From: Schistocephalus solidus | Lineage: Eukaryota; Platyhelminthes; Cestoda; Diphyllobothriidea; Diphyllobothriidae | Direction of reading: 5' to 3' | Length of the DNA stretch: 64,000 bases | NCBI GenBank assembly: GCA_017591395.1 | Contig: WEDG01001520.1 | Span: 229,844 to 293,843 of the forward strand | In this document: positions 1 to 12,330 of the stretch, piece by piece | Layout: each line of letters opens with the position of its first letter | Numbering within the stretch: the stretch's first letter is position 1 | Position numbers and translations under genes: made by a program | Notes under the pieces: generated by a model | Database searches by the model: none | What the model saw: the letters and a program-made list of their open reading frames with translations, nothing else | Told to the model about the DNA's origin: nothing

Positions 1-540
1 AACTAATTTGCAAAGTCCATAGAGGTGTCCGTAGTGGTTCAGTATGGTTGTACGGCACTCGACGCTGACTCACGAAATCTGCAGTTCGTAGGCATCTGTC
101 AACGAACGACTTTTGGTGGTGGATCGAGCTTATTTCCAAAATTTTTCTCAAGTGAAGTCGCACTGTGTCTGTGAATATTCCCCTGTTACACCTGAAAAGT
201 TACGGTTGCAAATATATGCTTTATAAAGTCCATTGTGAGGTCAGCACAACCACGTGAAAAATTAACATAGGAATCGTGCACAGAGTTTATATACTGATAG
301 AAGTGAACAAGTGAGTTCCCGAAACAGTTTAGAAGAAGAAGTTACGATAGCTGGAACATGGCGTTTATTGGCAATACGTTTCGGATTCTCGCTTGAGCTC
401 AACAGCAGAGCCAATCGCAGGTAAGGGTAAATTGGATGCCAGGGGTGCAGTACTTATAGGGTGCAGATGCCATATAGCCACGTAATTAGTACAATTAACT
501 GATCCTATATTCATCGCTGATGTTCAAACATAACGTGGTG
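1..540. other. No feature recognised
   Basis: No exon, RNA gene or clear repeat was seen here. The stretch runs up to the first copy of the X-Y repeat family. Confidence 0.4.
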
Positions 541-1760
541 ATGGCCCGTTAATCCGCGGTGGATTATTTTATTGTCAAAATTTCATCACCCTTCTCAATT
601 CTTGGCACGACGATGACAGAGCAATCTGGATCACTGTCACTGGGATCAATGCCCGCCGGCGACCTTCCTGCGTGTTTAAGTACTCTGCCTAGGCAAAGCC
701 TTACCAAAAAATATGGAGCCGCGAGGTCACTGTGTTTAGTAATAGATTGCGCGCCAGAGAACCAGGACTGTAACAGTTCACGTCTCACGCGGTTATCAGC
801 CCTAGCAAGAATTTCGGTCTCGTAAAACTTAATGGTGGTGCCCTCATCACCTTATCTACGACTGTCTCTACTGAAATGCGAGTCCCAAGAAGTAAGTAAG
901 GGGAGGTAGACTTGATCGCTGGGACGAGAATTTTATTCGTCTGACATTGCGGAGTCCAAATCGAACCCATTTTCAGAGATGGCATCAGATACGGGTATGT
1001 CCTACACAGGGATTGGCAGTATTAATAGAACAAAGTTGCTATGTTTGTTCCCGTCGATGGCAATAAATGACTCCTTCTTCATCGATTATGACTGCGCTAA
1101 TTATTTGGTGGCCAATATGAGGGTTGTTATCCGCTGAAATTTTACCATCCGTGTTGGTGGTTGGTGTGATGATTACTCAGTGATCTGGCTCATCAGCATT
1201 GGCGTTGGAAAATGTGTTCGCCTGAGTGCCTGATTGTTTTGGTCGCACCGAGTCTCAACACCGAATATGGATTGAGGAGGTCATGGCACTTGTCAAAAGA
1301 CTGGGGTCCATAAACCATGGTTCAAGCAACTCGTGACTCCCACGACTATCACCTCTTGAACCCATATTCACTGTTGAGACTCGGTTTGACACAAGCAATC
1401 AGCCACTCGGAGATCGCTTGGGCGAATACATTTTTCAACGCCAATGCTGGTAAGCCAGATGGCCGAGTAATCATCACACCAACCAACAACACGGATGATA
1501 GAATTTCAGCAGATAACAACCCACATGTCGGCCATCAAACAATTAACACACCAGAGGGCAGTCATCATCGGTGAAGGGGGCCGTTACTTACCATATACAT
1601 GTACTAGCATAGCAACTGCATCCTATAAATACTGAAAGTCCCTGTTTATGAATTACCCGTATATGATGCAATCTCTGAAAATGGGTTCGATTTGGAATCC
1701 GAAACGTCAGGCCATAAGCGCCATGTTCAAGCAATTGCATCTTCTTCTTTTTTTGAAGGT
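540..1760. repeat. X-Y dispersed repeat forming a large imperfect hairpin
   Basis: Module Y (around 545-640) is followed by an inverted repeat. Arm 1 (about 920-1312) reads X then Y. Arm 2 (about 1318-1740) is its reverse complement, reading Y then X. Landmarks match along the whole arm: the X core with a GAACCCATT-type motif and CAGAGAT, a TACGGGTA motif, the AGTTGCTATG motif, the GTTGGTTGGTGTGATGATTACTC-type Y core (here slightly varied), CATTGGCGTTG and CCGAGTCTCAACA. The spacer is only a few bases near 1313-1317. The short ORFs in the stretch fall inside the repeat and look incidental. Related modules occur at 16.2, 29.3 and 42.5 kb. It is probably a non-autonomous or fold-back element. 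Confidence 0.7.
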
Positions 1761-2109
1761 TTAAATGCATTTTAGGTGTAAGTGTGGCTCCTCAAGGTAG
1801 GGACTATTCAAGTGGCTAATCCCACACCTTGTTGGCAGAAGACATTTTTGCAAGTTATCCTTTTTCCCCTGCCACCGCAGGCCGCCCCAACCCTCTGATG
1901 ATAGTCATGTGCACACCGCGTGTTTTACTTTCAAACCTCGCTTGCACACTTACTCTTTCTCACCTTACCCCGACCGCAGTTACCAAGCGCGCAGACCTCT
2001 TCGTGCAAATGGCGCAAAATGAGGAGTTCTGTGCAGCATGCATTTGAAATTTAGCCACCGTTTCCTTCTCCTCCACTATCAAGTGAATATTCCTTTATGT
2101 ACATGGTCT

Positions 2110-2370
2110 GGTAAATTTGGCTCATTGGATACTGCTATGTACCGCTTTTTGTTTATTTTAACAATAATAAGAAGGAAATTTGCAAACAACGCCAGCTCGA
2201 TTGTGAAGGAAGAAAATCTAGCGCCGATTTTGTGACTCAATTATGGACGACCGTCCATGATGCCGAGAATTGCAGCTTTCAGTCTCAATGTATCTTTTGT
2301 TATGTTCCGGTGTTATCTTATATATTTAGGGTAAATGGAGGTCCATTTGCCGATGAATACAGCGTATTTC
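2110..2370 (+). repeat. Dispersed repeat family E, copy 1
   Basis: This matches the reverse complement of 31480-31700 and of 55300-55560. Shared landmarks are a GAC-GACCGT-CATG-TGCCGA block, then TTGCAGCTTTC, then GTATCTT-TGTT-TTCCGGTG, then an AATGGAGG block. No coding potential was recognised. It looks like an interspersed element of unknown class. Confidence 0.55.
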
Positions 2371-4591
2371 TCTCTCAAAAATCTGCTCGAACTGCACAAG
2401 GTAATTCATTCACTACAATTCTACTACTTAGACCAAAATTTATTCATTTAGTAACAAAAAAACTGAACAAATGCCATTGCCTTGTATTTATTTCACAAGT
2501 CTAAAATGCTTCTTATTCTAGTGCAGTCTTGATACATTGGTTGGTCGAATAGAGTGATCCAAATAATTAATAAAACATAATGATAAAAAAGTGATAAAAA
2601 TAATGGAATGATACAAATAATGGAGAAGATGCCACTGACTTGAATTTATGATTAAGTTTGAAATGGAAGACTTCTTGTGCCATCTTGCCAAGTATGACGT
2701 TCTAATCCATGGTTAATACGCACAGTGAAATAACTGATCACTCAGGTCATCATAAAATACAAGCAACATTTGGCCAACCAAATTGCCAAATTTGGGAAGC
2801 ATTCGGAAGTACGAAGATGGCACCTGTAAATGCGCTTGAATATATTTTGTCTAAAGTGACAGTTTTGCTGTTTAGGTCCCTCAAATTGGTAAAATATAAT
2901 GCTAATCCTTACTGAAGAGTGACTGCCTAATTGCTCACAAACCTAACACTTAGCCTAACCTCGCACTTTGGCTCTATTCGAAAAGCAGTTAAATATTCCT
3001 CATACGTATCAGACAAACCTTCCAGCCAGTTTGGGGTGTCTTATTAACACTTAATGAATGACTTAAGAATGATATCAAGGATGTCGCAACAGCTTCGTGA
3101 TTGGATTTCCAAAATACTTTTAAGAAATAAGAAGGCCCATTGTAAAATGCGAAATGTACTTAAACTGCATTCAGGGAGAGGGCAGACGAACATTGATGTT
3201 TTCCCAGGGCTGAGGACTGAAGGATCGTGTGCAATCGTTTCGACACAATTTATTGAACGTAGGAAAGTTTGATTTAACTGAACTGCCCATATTATTTAAT
3301 GAAAGTCGACCGCAATGTAATGCCAACCCCCGAGAAATTCTCACGAAGTTCACATGGGAACGTGGCAGATAATTTCGTCGGTCGATGTCCACGCCCCATA
3401 ACCGGGGCTAAAAGCACCTTAAAATGTAGATCATAGTTTCTTGTAACAACGAAGCTTTACTTCGAAGGCCATTGTTTCCGATATGCAATTAATTTAAATT
3501 TACCTGAAGTTAGAGTGGATTGTAAAATCACTGCCTTCGCATTAGAACCAGACACTAGCAGATACGCAGAGCAGAAAGAGCAGCTTCAACCCAGAATGAC
3601 TGCCACTCACAGAAGGAAACCTTACGGTTATCTCCCTGCAACCGCTTAGGGCGACCGGCATTCACATTTTTCACTGACTATTTAATCGCTGCGATCAATG
3701 ATAGCACGGTTATAGCTCACCTACTGAAACAGCAACAATTTCAACCTGTATAACTAATCTTGTTCGCTAAATTCCCTTGCGTGTATGCTGGTCATATACG
3801 CCAACGGTATGCAACTCTCCGCAGTAAGCCTAAGCAAGTTGTCCAGTGACATGATCGTTATCACACTAATGTGCATTCACCTGGAAGTAGACAGTTATTT
3901 CTGTAGATCCGATGAGACTGAATTTACCGCTATAAGATGAATAAACGATAGTTTATAAAGGATGGAGGCTAAAATTTTAACGCTATTCATGCTAACATTT
4001 TCAAGCGATTCAGAATTCTTAGCACCTGAGTCATTTCCACTTATGAAATTACTGCAGGAATACACTGTTCTCCCGTTCCATGGACCCACTATCAACCACC
4101 CCAAACCTTGGAAAGCACCCTTGACCGCAATATCAATGCAGTCACAACATTGGGTCTCTAACTATAGCCTTTCCCTCGCGCTTCTTTGACTCATTTCGTC
4201 ACAGTAGTTGCTGTTGCCATCGGTTTACTTATAAGGTTCCCACTGATAGCAAATGGGCAAAGGCACAGCCACCTCATATAAGAGTCGACCTTGTGGTATA
4301 TTGTAGGTAAGCTTAATATCTTTGTGTCCTGAACCTACCATTAACTGCAACCAAAACTTAGTTTTTCAATTAGCGCTACCCTTACACCTGGCCCTTACAT
4401 CTATCCTGTCCTTAACTATTGCCTTGCCTTACTCCCTAATACTGACCTTTATTTTTCTGAACGTAAGCGCAACGCCTTCTGTATTATGGGCGTTTCCATT
4501 TGCCACGTCATGCCACGGTAATCGTATATGTAAATTTTAAAAATTCCTTTTTATATACAGGCCCAATATTTCACAACAAGAATGTATAAAT

Positions 4592-5158
4592 ATGAATGCG
4601 CATTTGAACCTCTTAAAGCACTGCTTGAAGTTGGTCAAAGAAGCGCTTCCTTTTTTCGGTTTTTTTTTGTCAGGTAACTGCATTGGAAATTTTAGAGATT
4701 TAAAAAATCACTTGAATTCAAAAATCGCACTTGTACTAATTTCAGTATTGTTCTGTCTGGTGTGTTATGGCATTGTTACGCGTGAACTTGCTCTGGTTCA
4801 AAACAACGCCTACTTCTTCCCATCATATAAATTTGTCAAATTGAAATGCTGTTGTTCAAAATTGGCCATCTGCGCGGGAATTAATGAAGCCAAACAGATA
4901 AGGCAGGGTGCTGCCTTTAAAGGAAAAACCTTCTGCGGATTATTGTCCATACGTTTTACTGAAACTGTTAACCCAAGCGAAAAAATTCGTTTAAAAACAG
5001 GTTATCATTCCCTGTTAACAAACCTTATTTACAAAAACCCGGACACGCGTATTTGGCTGATCTTTTACCCCTGCATGAGGCAACTGCAAGGAGTTCGGTT
5101 CATCGGTAGGTCCAAACGCATTTTCATGTGTTTCTGGTATACAAAATCTAATTGCTAG
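4592..5158 (+). CDS. Unrecognised 188-codon open frame, possibly spurious
   Basis: This is the longest uninterrupted frame in the window. The predicted product is Lys/Leu/Phe/Cys-rich, with one hydrophobic run at about residues 45-63 (IALVLISVLFCLVCYGIV) that could be a membrane segment. No family motif was recognised. An AG preceded by a T-rich run lies about 30 bases upstream, so it could be part of an exon. However, a frame of this length is close to what chance gives in 64 kb of AT-rich DNA. No promoter or neighbouring exon supports it. I treat it as hypothetical, with noise as the leading alternative. Confidence 0.12.
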   Translation: MNAHLNLLKHCLKLVKEALPFFGFFLSGNCIGNFRDLKNHLNSKIALVLISVLFCLVCYGIVTRELALVQNNAYFFPSYKFVKLKCCCSKLAICAGINEAKQIRQGAAFKGKTFCGLLSIRFTETVNPSEKIRLKTGYHSLLTNLIYKNPDTRIWLIFYPCMRQLQGVRFIGRSKRIFMCFWYTKSNC

Positions 5159-8100
5159 GTTGCATGTTTTGAGAAAAATGTGCTTACCTCGAGTACATCA
5201 CGTGACAAAAAGTTTTAAGGTTCAGTTCCAAAGTACCTATTAATAGTTAGGCTCAAAGGCAGCAGTCTCTGTGGGAATGCGACTTTATATTCTGAAGCTG
5301 GCAACAGGCAGTCAAACGTACAAAAATACTGTCAGGTGTAACATACTGACAGCACAGACACGAGCTAAATTCCCAAATACGGTTCAATGTTGATTATTCA
5401 AAACGTTTAAAATTATGAAAAAAAAGCTCCTGGAAACTTCAAAAATTCAATGTCCCTGGTGATGTGAGTCCTTCACTTGTCTCTTATCATCACACCGGAT
5501 AAGTCAACTTAGGCAAACGTAAGATACTTATTTCATTCCCCAGTTTTGTGTGATTTTATTTATTTGAGTATCCAAAAGCTATAAAAACAGTTAGACTAAG
5601 TAATTGGCAACAATCTTTTGGGTTTGGTTTACGCAAATGGATTTGGGTCACAAACGAAGTAGGCACAGGATCATGAAGACAAAAATTATGTTTTAATTGA
5701 CAACATAGTGCAAAAAAGAGATCCTTAACCGGTAGATAATGTTTTATTTATAATTGCAGTATTTTTAAAGACAAATCTCATATACCCAATCAGTACTTGA
5801 CTAACCTGTATGGAAAAGAATGAACGGTTCGGTTTTGGGTTCTAATGCCCACTGACCACCATTAGTTTTATTATTTGACTATTTTCCTTCTCAACTACTA
5901 ACTGGACCTCCGCTTTTTGATTGTGACGGAACCGTGCTTACTATAAAAACGCAGCCATGAGTTTAATGTTCAAAACATTATTTAAAAAATATGCTGAACG
6001 TGCATTCAACAATTTGTGTACGGGAAATACTCGTCTCATTGGGTCTTGGGTTTTCGTCAAGTCACAATGTGAGGATTATGTCCCATAACCCAACCTGTGA
6101 ACGCAATTCCAAGTTGAAAAATAGCCCAGATTACAAGTGCTATAATACGGAGCCAGCGGCTTCCCTGGTCACGACTTCATGTAAAAAACATGGCACAAAA
6201 TAACTGAAAGAGTAGCTACTTTCATATCTTAACCTGAACTCATATACGGGAGTTAACTCTACAATTAACTCGCCCCTTACCTGAAGCTTTACGCTAGAAC
6301 TAAACCTAAAGATAACACTGATCCGTGACACCACTACTCCGAGGAGTTAGTGTCCCTTTTCTTTCTATATATTCTGCCCCAGGAAGGTATTTTGCCCAAT
6401 TTTAATGTGTATTTTTCTCCCGCATAGCCTCCATCATTACAAATATGTTTTTCTTTGAATACGCGCTCTTATTATTTCTCACATTGAGTTAATCCCTTAA
6501 GTTGTGAAAGACATCCTAGCTGAACATTTCTTCGGTATAATGCACCTCACAACTGCTTCAAGTGCTGTTACCGCGATGGCAGTCGAACCTACAGCAAAAC
6601 GGGCAAACCTTTAATAAAGACAGTGATATTACTTTTGTTATTGCGTTTTTGTATACCAATCTTGCACATTTGGTCATGATTTCCAAAAACATTGAGGCCT
6701 CTGATTTATTCATATTTGGGTCAGTTGCGTTAGAAATATCTGCGAAAAAAAGCAAGCAGTACCCTTTAATAGTTGACGTGTTTAGGCAGGCTTTAGTGTT
6801 AATAGTTTGTATGTATGTTTTGGTCATTAACTGGTTCTTACTTTTATTTTACTCGTGTTCGTCTTAAAATTTGAACAGTAACTCCTGTGTTTGGCAGTCA
6901 TTCCTTTAACAGCTCAAAAGTATGTCAAACAGTGCCACTTTGTGGCTTTTAGCGTCAAGTTTACCCTCAGAACAGAACCTATTTGTTGGTGAGAGAGAAA
7001 AACGCTTGATGTTGAAAAGATAATTCAAAAATATTCAGCAAAAAAGTCATTTATTCACCGATGATAAAATGTGAAAGCAAAAGAGATAACAGCGAAAGAT
7101 AAAAAGGACACATAATAATAAAATTGTCAACCTTCGGCATCATGAAAAATGTATAAATCGCAAACCCTACGCCAGCTTTGGCTTCCTTGAAAACTGTGGT
7201 AGTGTACTGTGCACACGATCACATAATTTTAGTTCAAATAAGCCTAGAGCCAAAAATTAGTATAAAGGTCAGCCAATAAGACAATTCTCATGTAAAGAAA
7301 ATGTGAAAAAATGTGTCTCAATTTCTGAAGCCCATGCTAGTTACACATTTTCATTGCTTGGTCGTAATAGATGCAGCAGAAAAATTTGGTTTGACTCAAA
7401 ATATTGACTGGCAATCTACAAAAAGTGTCACTTTGACACAAATAGGCTTTCTTTGTGACTCAAGATTACAGTAGTAATTCAGAGCGACAGCTGAGACACT
7501 TATGCTCGTTTTTTAGTGTTTTTCGCGTCATATACATCCAGTTTCTTTCTCAAATATGCATACAATATTGCATAATTTGAGCGTTTCTCAAAGTAATCTG
7601 CTCTAACTGACATATGGGTGTTTTTTTATGCCGTCTTATCTCAGCTTGCAGTCTCAGATTGAACATTATTTTTATAAGTTTCGTCAACACTTATGCTCGA
7701 CGCATGTATCTTACTTCTTAAACTTCGAGCATATTGCCTTACTACCAGTCAATTCTGAGCTTTTCCGTTTAAGTTTAAGGTGAAAGTGATGGAAGTATGT
7801 ATCTGTGTACCCTTTTTGCATTATTAACCTTACAAGATTATACCATATATGGTGCGTTATTGCTTAACACTTGCAGAGGTTGCTTGTTAAACAGATCAGG
7901 GTGAGGCAAATGACAATCATTTCTGATATAGTTTTACTTAATTCACCTCGGCGTGTTGCTGTTGAAATAACCAAAACTGTCATTTCCTCACTGCCCACCT
8001 TGACACACCCAAATTCGGGCAACCAAACTGTTAAACTTCATATTCATATTATTTATGTCCCATTATAAATACATTTGCTCTACTTCGTGGTGCTCAGAAG

Positions 8101-8604
8101 CATATCTGCACTAAAAATGTGATTCAGTGGCATTGAAAACATTTTTTTCTTATTGCCAATAAATGATCCCCAAGTCTGTAACCCAAATCCGATGCTTATC
8201 TACCTAACACAAAAAACGTTGGAGCAGTACGTTTCTGTCTTTACTTTCTTTGGCAGGTGATGTGGGTTGTGTGCTACCGTGCTTTTAACATGTCAAAACA
8301 TATATAAAACAGTTAGGATTTTCATCTGCTCCGACGACTGATCGTGGTCTTTTAGGAACTGTGAAACAGTTTTTGACTGAGCACAATCGCTTTCTAACCA
8401 GTGTAAATTGAAATTTTAAATTCTGTTATCTATCTCACATAGAATTCACCCTACACCAGCAGGATATGTGCTTTTTCAGAATTATAGCCCTCCATAACAC
8501 ATATTCAGGCCGTGGTAGCCTCTGGTTAATGAAGCTTATAATTTGGCTATTTTGAAAATACCAGTACCTAGTCTGCTGATTAAAAGAATGTATTAATTAA
8601 CGCA

Positions 8605-8652
8605 TGCATTGACAAATATGCATTGACAAATATTAATATTGACAAATATTGC
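8605..8652. repeat. Short direct repeat of an ATTGACAAATAT unit
   Basis: Three near-identical units of about 14-16 bases, each containing ATTGACAAATAT, follow one another. It is a small local tandem duplication with no evident function. Confidence 0.6.
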
Positions 8653-9159
8653 ACAAAAAGCTACGTTTTGAATATGGTTTCACAAATGTAGACGAATTTA
8701 ATGATAATAAATACTTTGTGAGAAGCGAACATTAATTCAATGTCGTTTAGGGACCGGTTATCAGCATGGTATCTCCAGTGAAGCAACCAGGGAAATTTCC
8801 TTTGGTATAAGTGGGTTTTGAAGGGAACTAGTTGCTGATTTTGAAACATTTATCAAGTAATTTATTTCACCAAATTTTGATGGACTCTTCTTTGGCCCCG
8901 ATCAGCATATATGGTTTTACAGTGGAATGCTTCTAGCGCACTTCAAATAAGTTTCATGTGATCAATTTTTTCCGAAGTGATCCTAGACTATGGAATAAGC
9001 CGCAGGATAGTTTACGGATAAAATTCCCATTACAAATAGTATTTTTTTAGGAAAATGATACTTATAATTCTTATCAAAGTACCTTTTATGGCTTAAAATG
9101 TTTTACTTGATTCCCCTGCACAAATGCAGATAAAGATAAAGAGTCAACACTATAGTCAA

Positions 9160-9240
9160 CTGGAAGAAAAAGAAAGAAAAGAAAAGAAAGAAAGAAAGAA
9201 AAGAAGAACAAGAAGAAGAAAAAAGAAAAAAAAGAAAGAA
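9160..9240. repeat. Polypurine GAAA-rich tract
   Basis: An almost pure A/G tract of GAAA, GAAAA and GAAGAA units. The lysine/glutamate-rich open frame over it is a low-complexity artefact. Confidence 0.8.
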
Positions 9241-9629
9241 AACTATTCAGTAGAGAAGTACAAAAGGAAAAATATTCGTGGACTTACAACGAACGAGATG
9301 AGCGCACCCCAGGTGTGAGTTACGCACAATCTGACATCGCCGTTGCACAACATTCCGCTTGCCACAAGCACAATGAAAGACATTTCGATGAAAAGAAGAG
9401 ACGGTTATCTTAGGAATGCTCTGTTGAGAAAGTAGGCCACTAACAAAGTTACACAGAAAATCATACGCGATAACTCTTAAAATACGTACCTTGGAAATAA
9501 GGCGCAAAGGAAAATAGAATATTTTAAAGTGATACGTCCAATCAGGGTGTAAATTACCGAATATACACTGACTGATCGGCTTTCAGATTTGTATTTATCA
9601 GAACTCTTATTAATTTCAAAATAAAATCC

Positions 9630-9705
9630 CTGTTACGCGAAATCAGACTATGCTGCGTCCGCTAAAGTTTTACATCAGTAAAGGAACTACTGTTCTTAAA
9701 TGAAA
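9630..9705. repeat. Relic matching the subterminal part of the Tc1-type element
   Basis: This segment matches 26877-26951, just inside the left end of the Tc1/mariner-type element. Both carry TTACGCGAAAT, CTATGCTGCGTC, AAAGTTTTA, CAGTAAA and GTTCTTAAA in the same order. It is probably the remains of a second copy. No terminal repeat was found beside it. Confidence 0.5.
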
Positions 9706-10575
9706 GGTCAATTACGGTTTAAAAATTAATATAAAGTTGTTTAAAATACACATTTTTTAGAAAGGCTGAAACTTCTGAAAACATTTAAAATTGTTGTAAC
9801 TAAGTGAACTAATTTTTAAATTCATAGGAAAACTGTACATAAAATTACCGAATAAATAAATCAACACAAGTAAAAATGCGAATGAACCTAGCCCATTATC
9901 GTTTATTCCACAGAAATATTCTTCCAGATTACGGACAATGTAAAGTTTGGCCGTTAAAATACAGCCTACAGTCAAACACAGTTTCATGCGAATAGACTGT
10001 TTTTCTTACGTTTCTACATTGCTTAAGTTGTGTTTAACTAAAAAAAACAGATTTTCACTCGATTGCGACAGAAATACAATATTTTATAGGCTTACATATT
10101 CACAGATCTGGCCAACCACCTATCTTTCCGTACTCAGGATGCTCAGTCTGGCAGGCAATAAATTACACTTCTACTTAAAAACTATGGACTGTTCGAAGAT
10201 TCCACCTTGTCTTTTCACTTTTTTATTTCCTACTGATGAGCTGATATCCCCAAATAACTGCCTTTAGTTCGATTATGCTGACGGTATCGTTTTTGGTCAC
10301 CCTATTAAAAATAAAAATTTTCTCCGGTTTTTGGAAGGGTGGTTTGAATAATATCTTCACGTGGCAGTTTGAAAATGATCAAAACTCAGTTAGGTGTGTT
10401 TTTTTGGCTGCGACCCTCTCCCATTCCTGAATCCTTTGACAGTCTTCCCAAGGAAGTATGTTCTTTCCAGCTTATTGGAATTATTCCGTCCTCAAATTGA
10501 TCATGCGCTCGTTCATAAGGCAAAATGCATTAATTTCTGAAATTATTAAGTGCAGGGCATGGAGTCAGGTGATTC

Positions 10576-10577
<2 letters not shown>

Positions 10578-10611
<34 letters not shown>
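10578..10611. repeat. (AT)n microsatellite at the left edge of the SINE array
   Basis: A pure dinucleotide run directly abuts the first SINE unit. Because the tRNA-like head of each unit lies at the right (- strand), this run sits at the SINE 3' end and may be its simple-sequence tail. Confidence 0.85.
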
Positions 10612-10614
<3 letters not shown>

Positions 10615-11516
10615 AGTGTGGGGCTCACCGATCTGCTTAAGGAACATACATGTTCCGTTGTGCCCTGGAGCTCAGACTAGAGCCCTCGCAGGCGGTCGCA
10701 TAGCGGCGTGTAGCATATGATGGAATGGAACCGACAAAGACAAGGGAGACTGGAATGGCCATTTCTAGCTTATTAGCCGTCATCAGCCAGTCATACCCAA
10801 TCCCAAGTGTGGCACACCTGGAATTCGAACCCGCGACTTTTGGTATTTGTGTCGAACGTTCTATCATTGAATCACAGGCTCGTTGTTTTGTCCGTTGTGA
10901 TCGGGAATATGATGATAGTGTGGGGCTCACCGATCTGCTTAAGGAACATACTTGCTCCGTTGTGCCCTGGAGCTCAGACTAGAGCCCTCGCAGGCGGTCG
11001 CATAGCGACATGTAGCATATAATGGAATGGAACCGACAAAGACAAGGGAGACTGGAATGGCCATTTCTGGCTTATTAGCCGTCATCAGCCAGTCATACCC
11101 AATCCCAAGTGTGGCACACCTGGGATTCGAACCCGCGACCTTTGGTATTTGAGTCGTACGCTCTACCATTGAGCCACGGGCTCGTTGTTTTGTTGGTTGC
11201 GATCGGGTTTATGATGATAGTATGTTGCTGACCGATCTGCTTAAGGAACATGTCTGTTCCGTTGTGCCCTGGAGCTCAGACTAGAGCCCTCGCAGGCGGT
11301 CGCATAGCGACGTGTAGGATATGATGAAATGGAACCGACAAAGACAAGGGAGACCGGAATGGCCATTTCTGGCTTATTAGCCGTCATCAGCCAGTCATAC
11401 CCAATCCCAAGTGTGGCACACCTGGGATTCGAACCCGCGACCTTTGGTATTTGAGTCGAACGCTCTACCATTGAGCCACAGGCTCGTTGTTTTGTCGGTT
11501 GTGATCGGAAATATGA
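10611..11516 (-). mobile_element. Three full tandem tRNA-derived SINE units, period 302 bp
   Basis: Units begin at 10611, 10913 and 11215, exactly 302 bases apart, and a fourth starts at 11517. Read on the - strand, each has a tRNA-like head with an A box (TGGCTCAATGGTAGAGCG in the better copies) and a B box (GGTTCGAATCC; at 11123-11133 in unit 2). The head is followed by a unique body and a TATCATCATA-like end. The units differ by scattered substitutions; unit 1 has a damaged head. The arrangement is a head-to-tail array, not independent insertions with target duplications. Only short shadow frames overlap it. If transcribed, RNA polymerase III from the internal boxes would be expected, by analogy with other tRNA SINEs. 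Confidence 0.8.
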
Positions 11517-11638
11517 TGATAGTGTGGGGCTCACCGATCTGCTTAAGGAACATACATGTTCCGTTGTGCCCTGGAGCTCAGACTAGAGCCCTCGCAGGCG
11601 GTCGCATAGTGACGTGTAGCATATATATATATATATAT
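11517..11638 (-). mobile_element. Fourth SINE unit, truncated by an (AT)n run
   Basis: The body end of the 302-bp unit runs to about 11621. An (AT)n microsatellite then replaces the rest, and the next copy starts at 11638. The tRNA-like head is missing. Confidence 0.75.
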
Positions 11639-11905
11639 GATAGTGTGCGGCTCACCGATCTGCTTAAGGAACATGTATGTTCCGTTGTGCCCTAGAGATC
11701 ACTTTAGAGCCCCCACAGGTGGTCGCATAGTGACGTGTAGCAAATGTTGACAAAGTGGAACCGACAAAGACAAGGGGGACCGGAATGGCCATTTCTGGCT
11801 TATTAGCCATCATCAGCCAGTCATACCCCATTCCAAGTGTGGACCACCTGGGATTTGAACCCGCGACCTTTGGAAATGGAGTTGAACGCTCTAACATTGA
11901 GCGTT
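11638..11905 (-). mobile_element. Fifth, more diverged SINE copy
   Basis: Same layout as the array units but more diverged (for example GTGGACCACC for GTGGCACACC). The B-box equivalent is GGTTCAAATCC. The head ends near 11900, where Penelope-like terminal sequence begins. Confidence 0.7.
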
Positions 11906-12330
11906 GAAAGACATGCAACTCAAGAACTTTAATAATAAGAGATGAGGTTATTTGGGAAAATAGAAATTTTAATGCGTAAATTTTCGAAACTGATGACAAA
12001 GCTCGTCATCAGACTTCGGGATGTGTACAAGAACAATTTAATAAATAACACTTTCTAACAGAAGATTTTACCATTGGGTGATGTTCGCACCAATACGCGT
12101 TAAGTGCAGTTTGCAATCTCTTCATGATCGGTCGTGCGCATTTGGATTTGTCCTTCAGGATTATGTATTTGGAATCTAAATCGATAGGCCGATTGATGCA
12201 TGCCTCATCTGAGTGCATTGCTTCCAGGAATTTGTATTTTTTTTTCTTTTTGGGCAGGTGCCCACGATCCAATTGCCCCCCCCCCATGCGAATTTATGCC
12301 CAGTATCCAGTGTTTGCATGGCAAGCTGGA
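11905..12330 (-). mobile_element. Penelope-like element fragment b: C-terminus plus terminal sequence
   Basis: On the - strand, a frame ending near 12009 contains KFLEAMHSDEACINRPIDLD. This matches the end of the C-terminal endonuclease region of Penelope-like elements as I know it (pattern KFLEA...S...INRHIDLD..Y). It is preceded by a GHKFAW block like the H-x-F-x-W part of the same region. After the stop comes a TGATGACGAGCTTTGTCATCAG-like dyad and a T/A-rich tail. The order is endonuclease end, stop, then terminal sequence, which fits a 3' end. A run of ten G between 12280 and 12290 disturbs the frame. Confidence 0.6.

Larger units (their letters stand above)
2400..9620. other. AT-rich stretch without recognised genes
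   Basis: No spliceable gene or known domain was recognised. It contains short CTAACCT-like degenerate telomere-type runs near 2940-2965 and 4330-4450, one 188-codon open frame near 4.6 kb (listed separately), a short direct repeat near 8605-8652 and a purine tract near 9160-9240. Confidence 0.4.

Noticed and set aside
9124..9318. Lys/Glu-rich 64-codon frame
   Set aside because: It is the translation of the GAAA purine tract.
11115..11185. tRNA gene
   Set aside because: The head has good A and B boxes, but it continues into a repeated body and recurs in tandem, so it is a SINE rather than a tRNA gene.
10611..11905. Regular repeat array that could suggest a CRISPR
   Set aside because: The 302-bp units carry tRNA-type boxes, there are no unique spacers, and the genome is eukaryotic.
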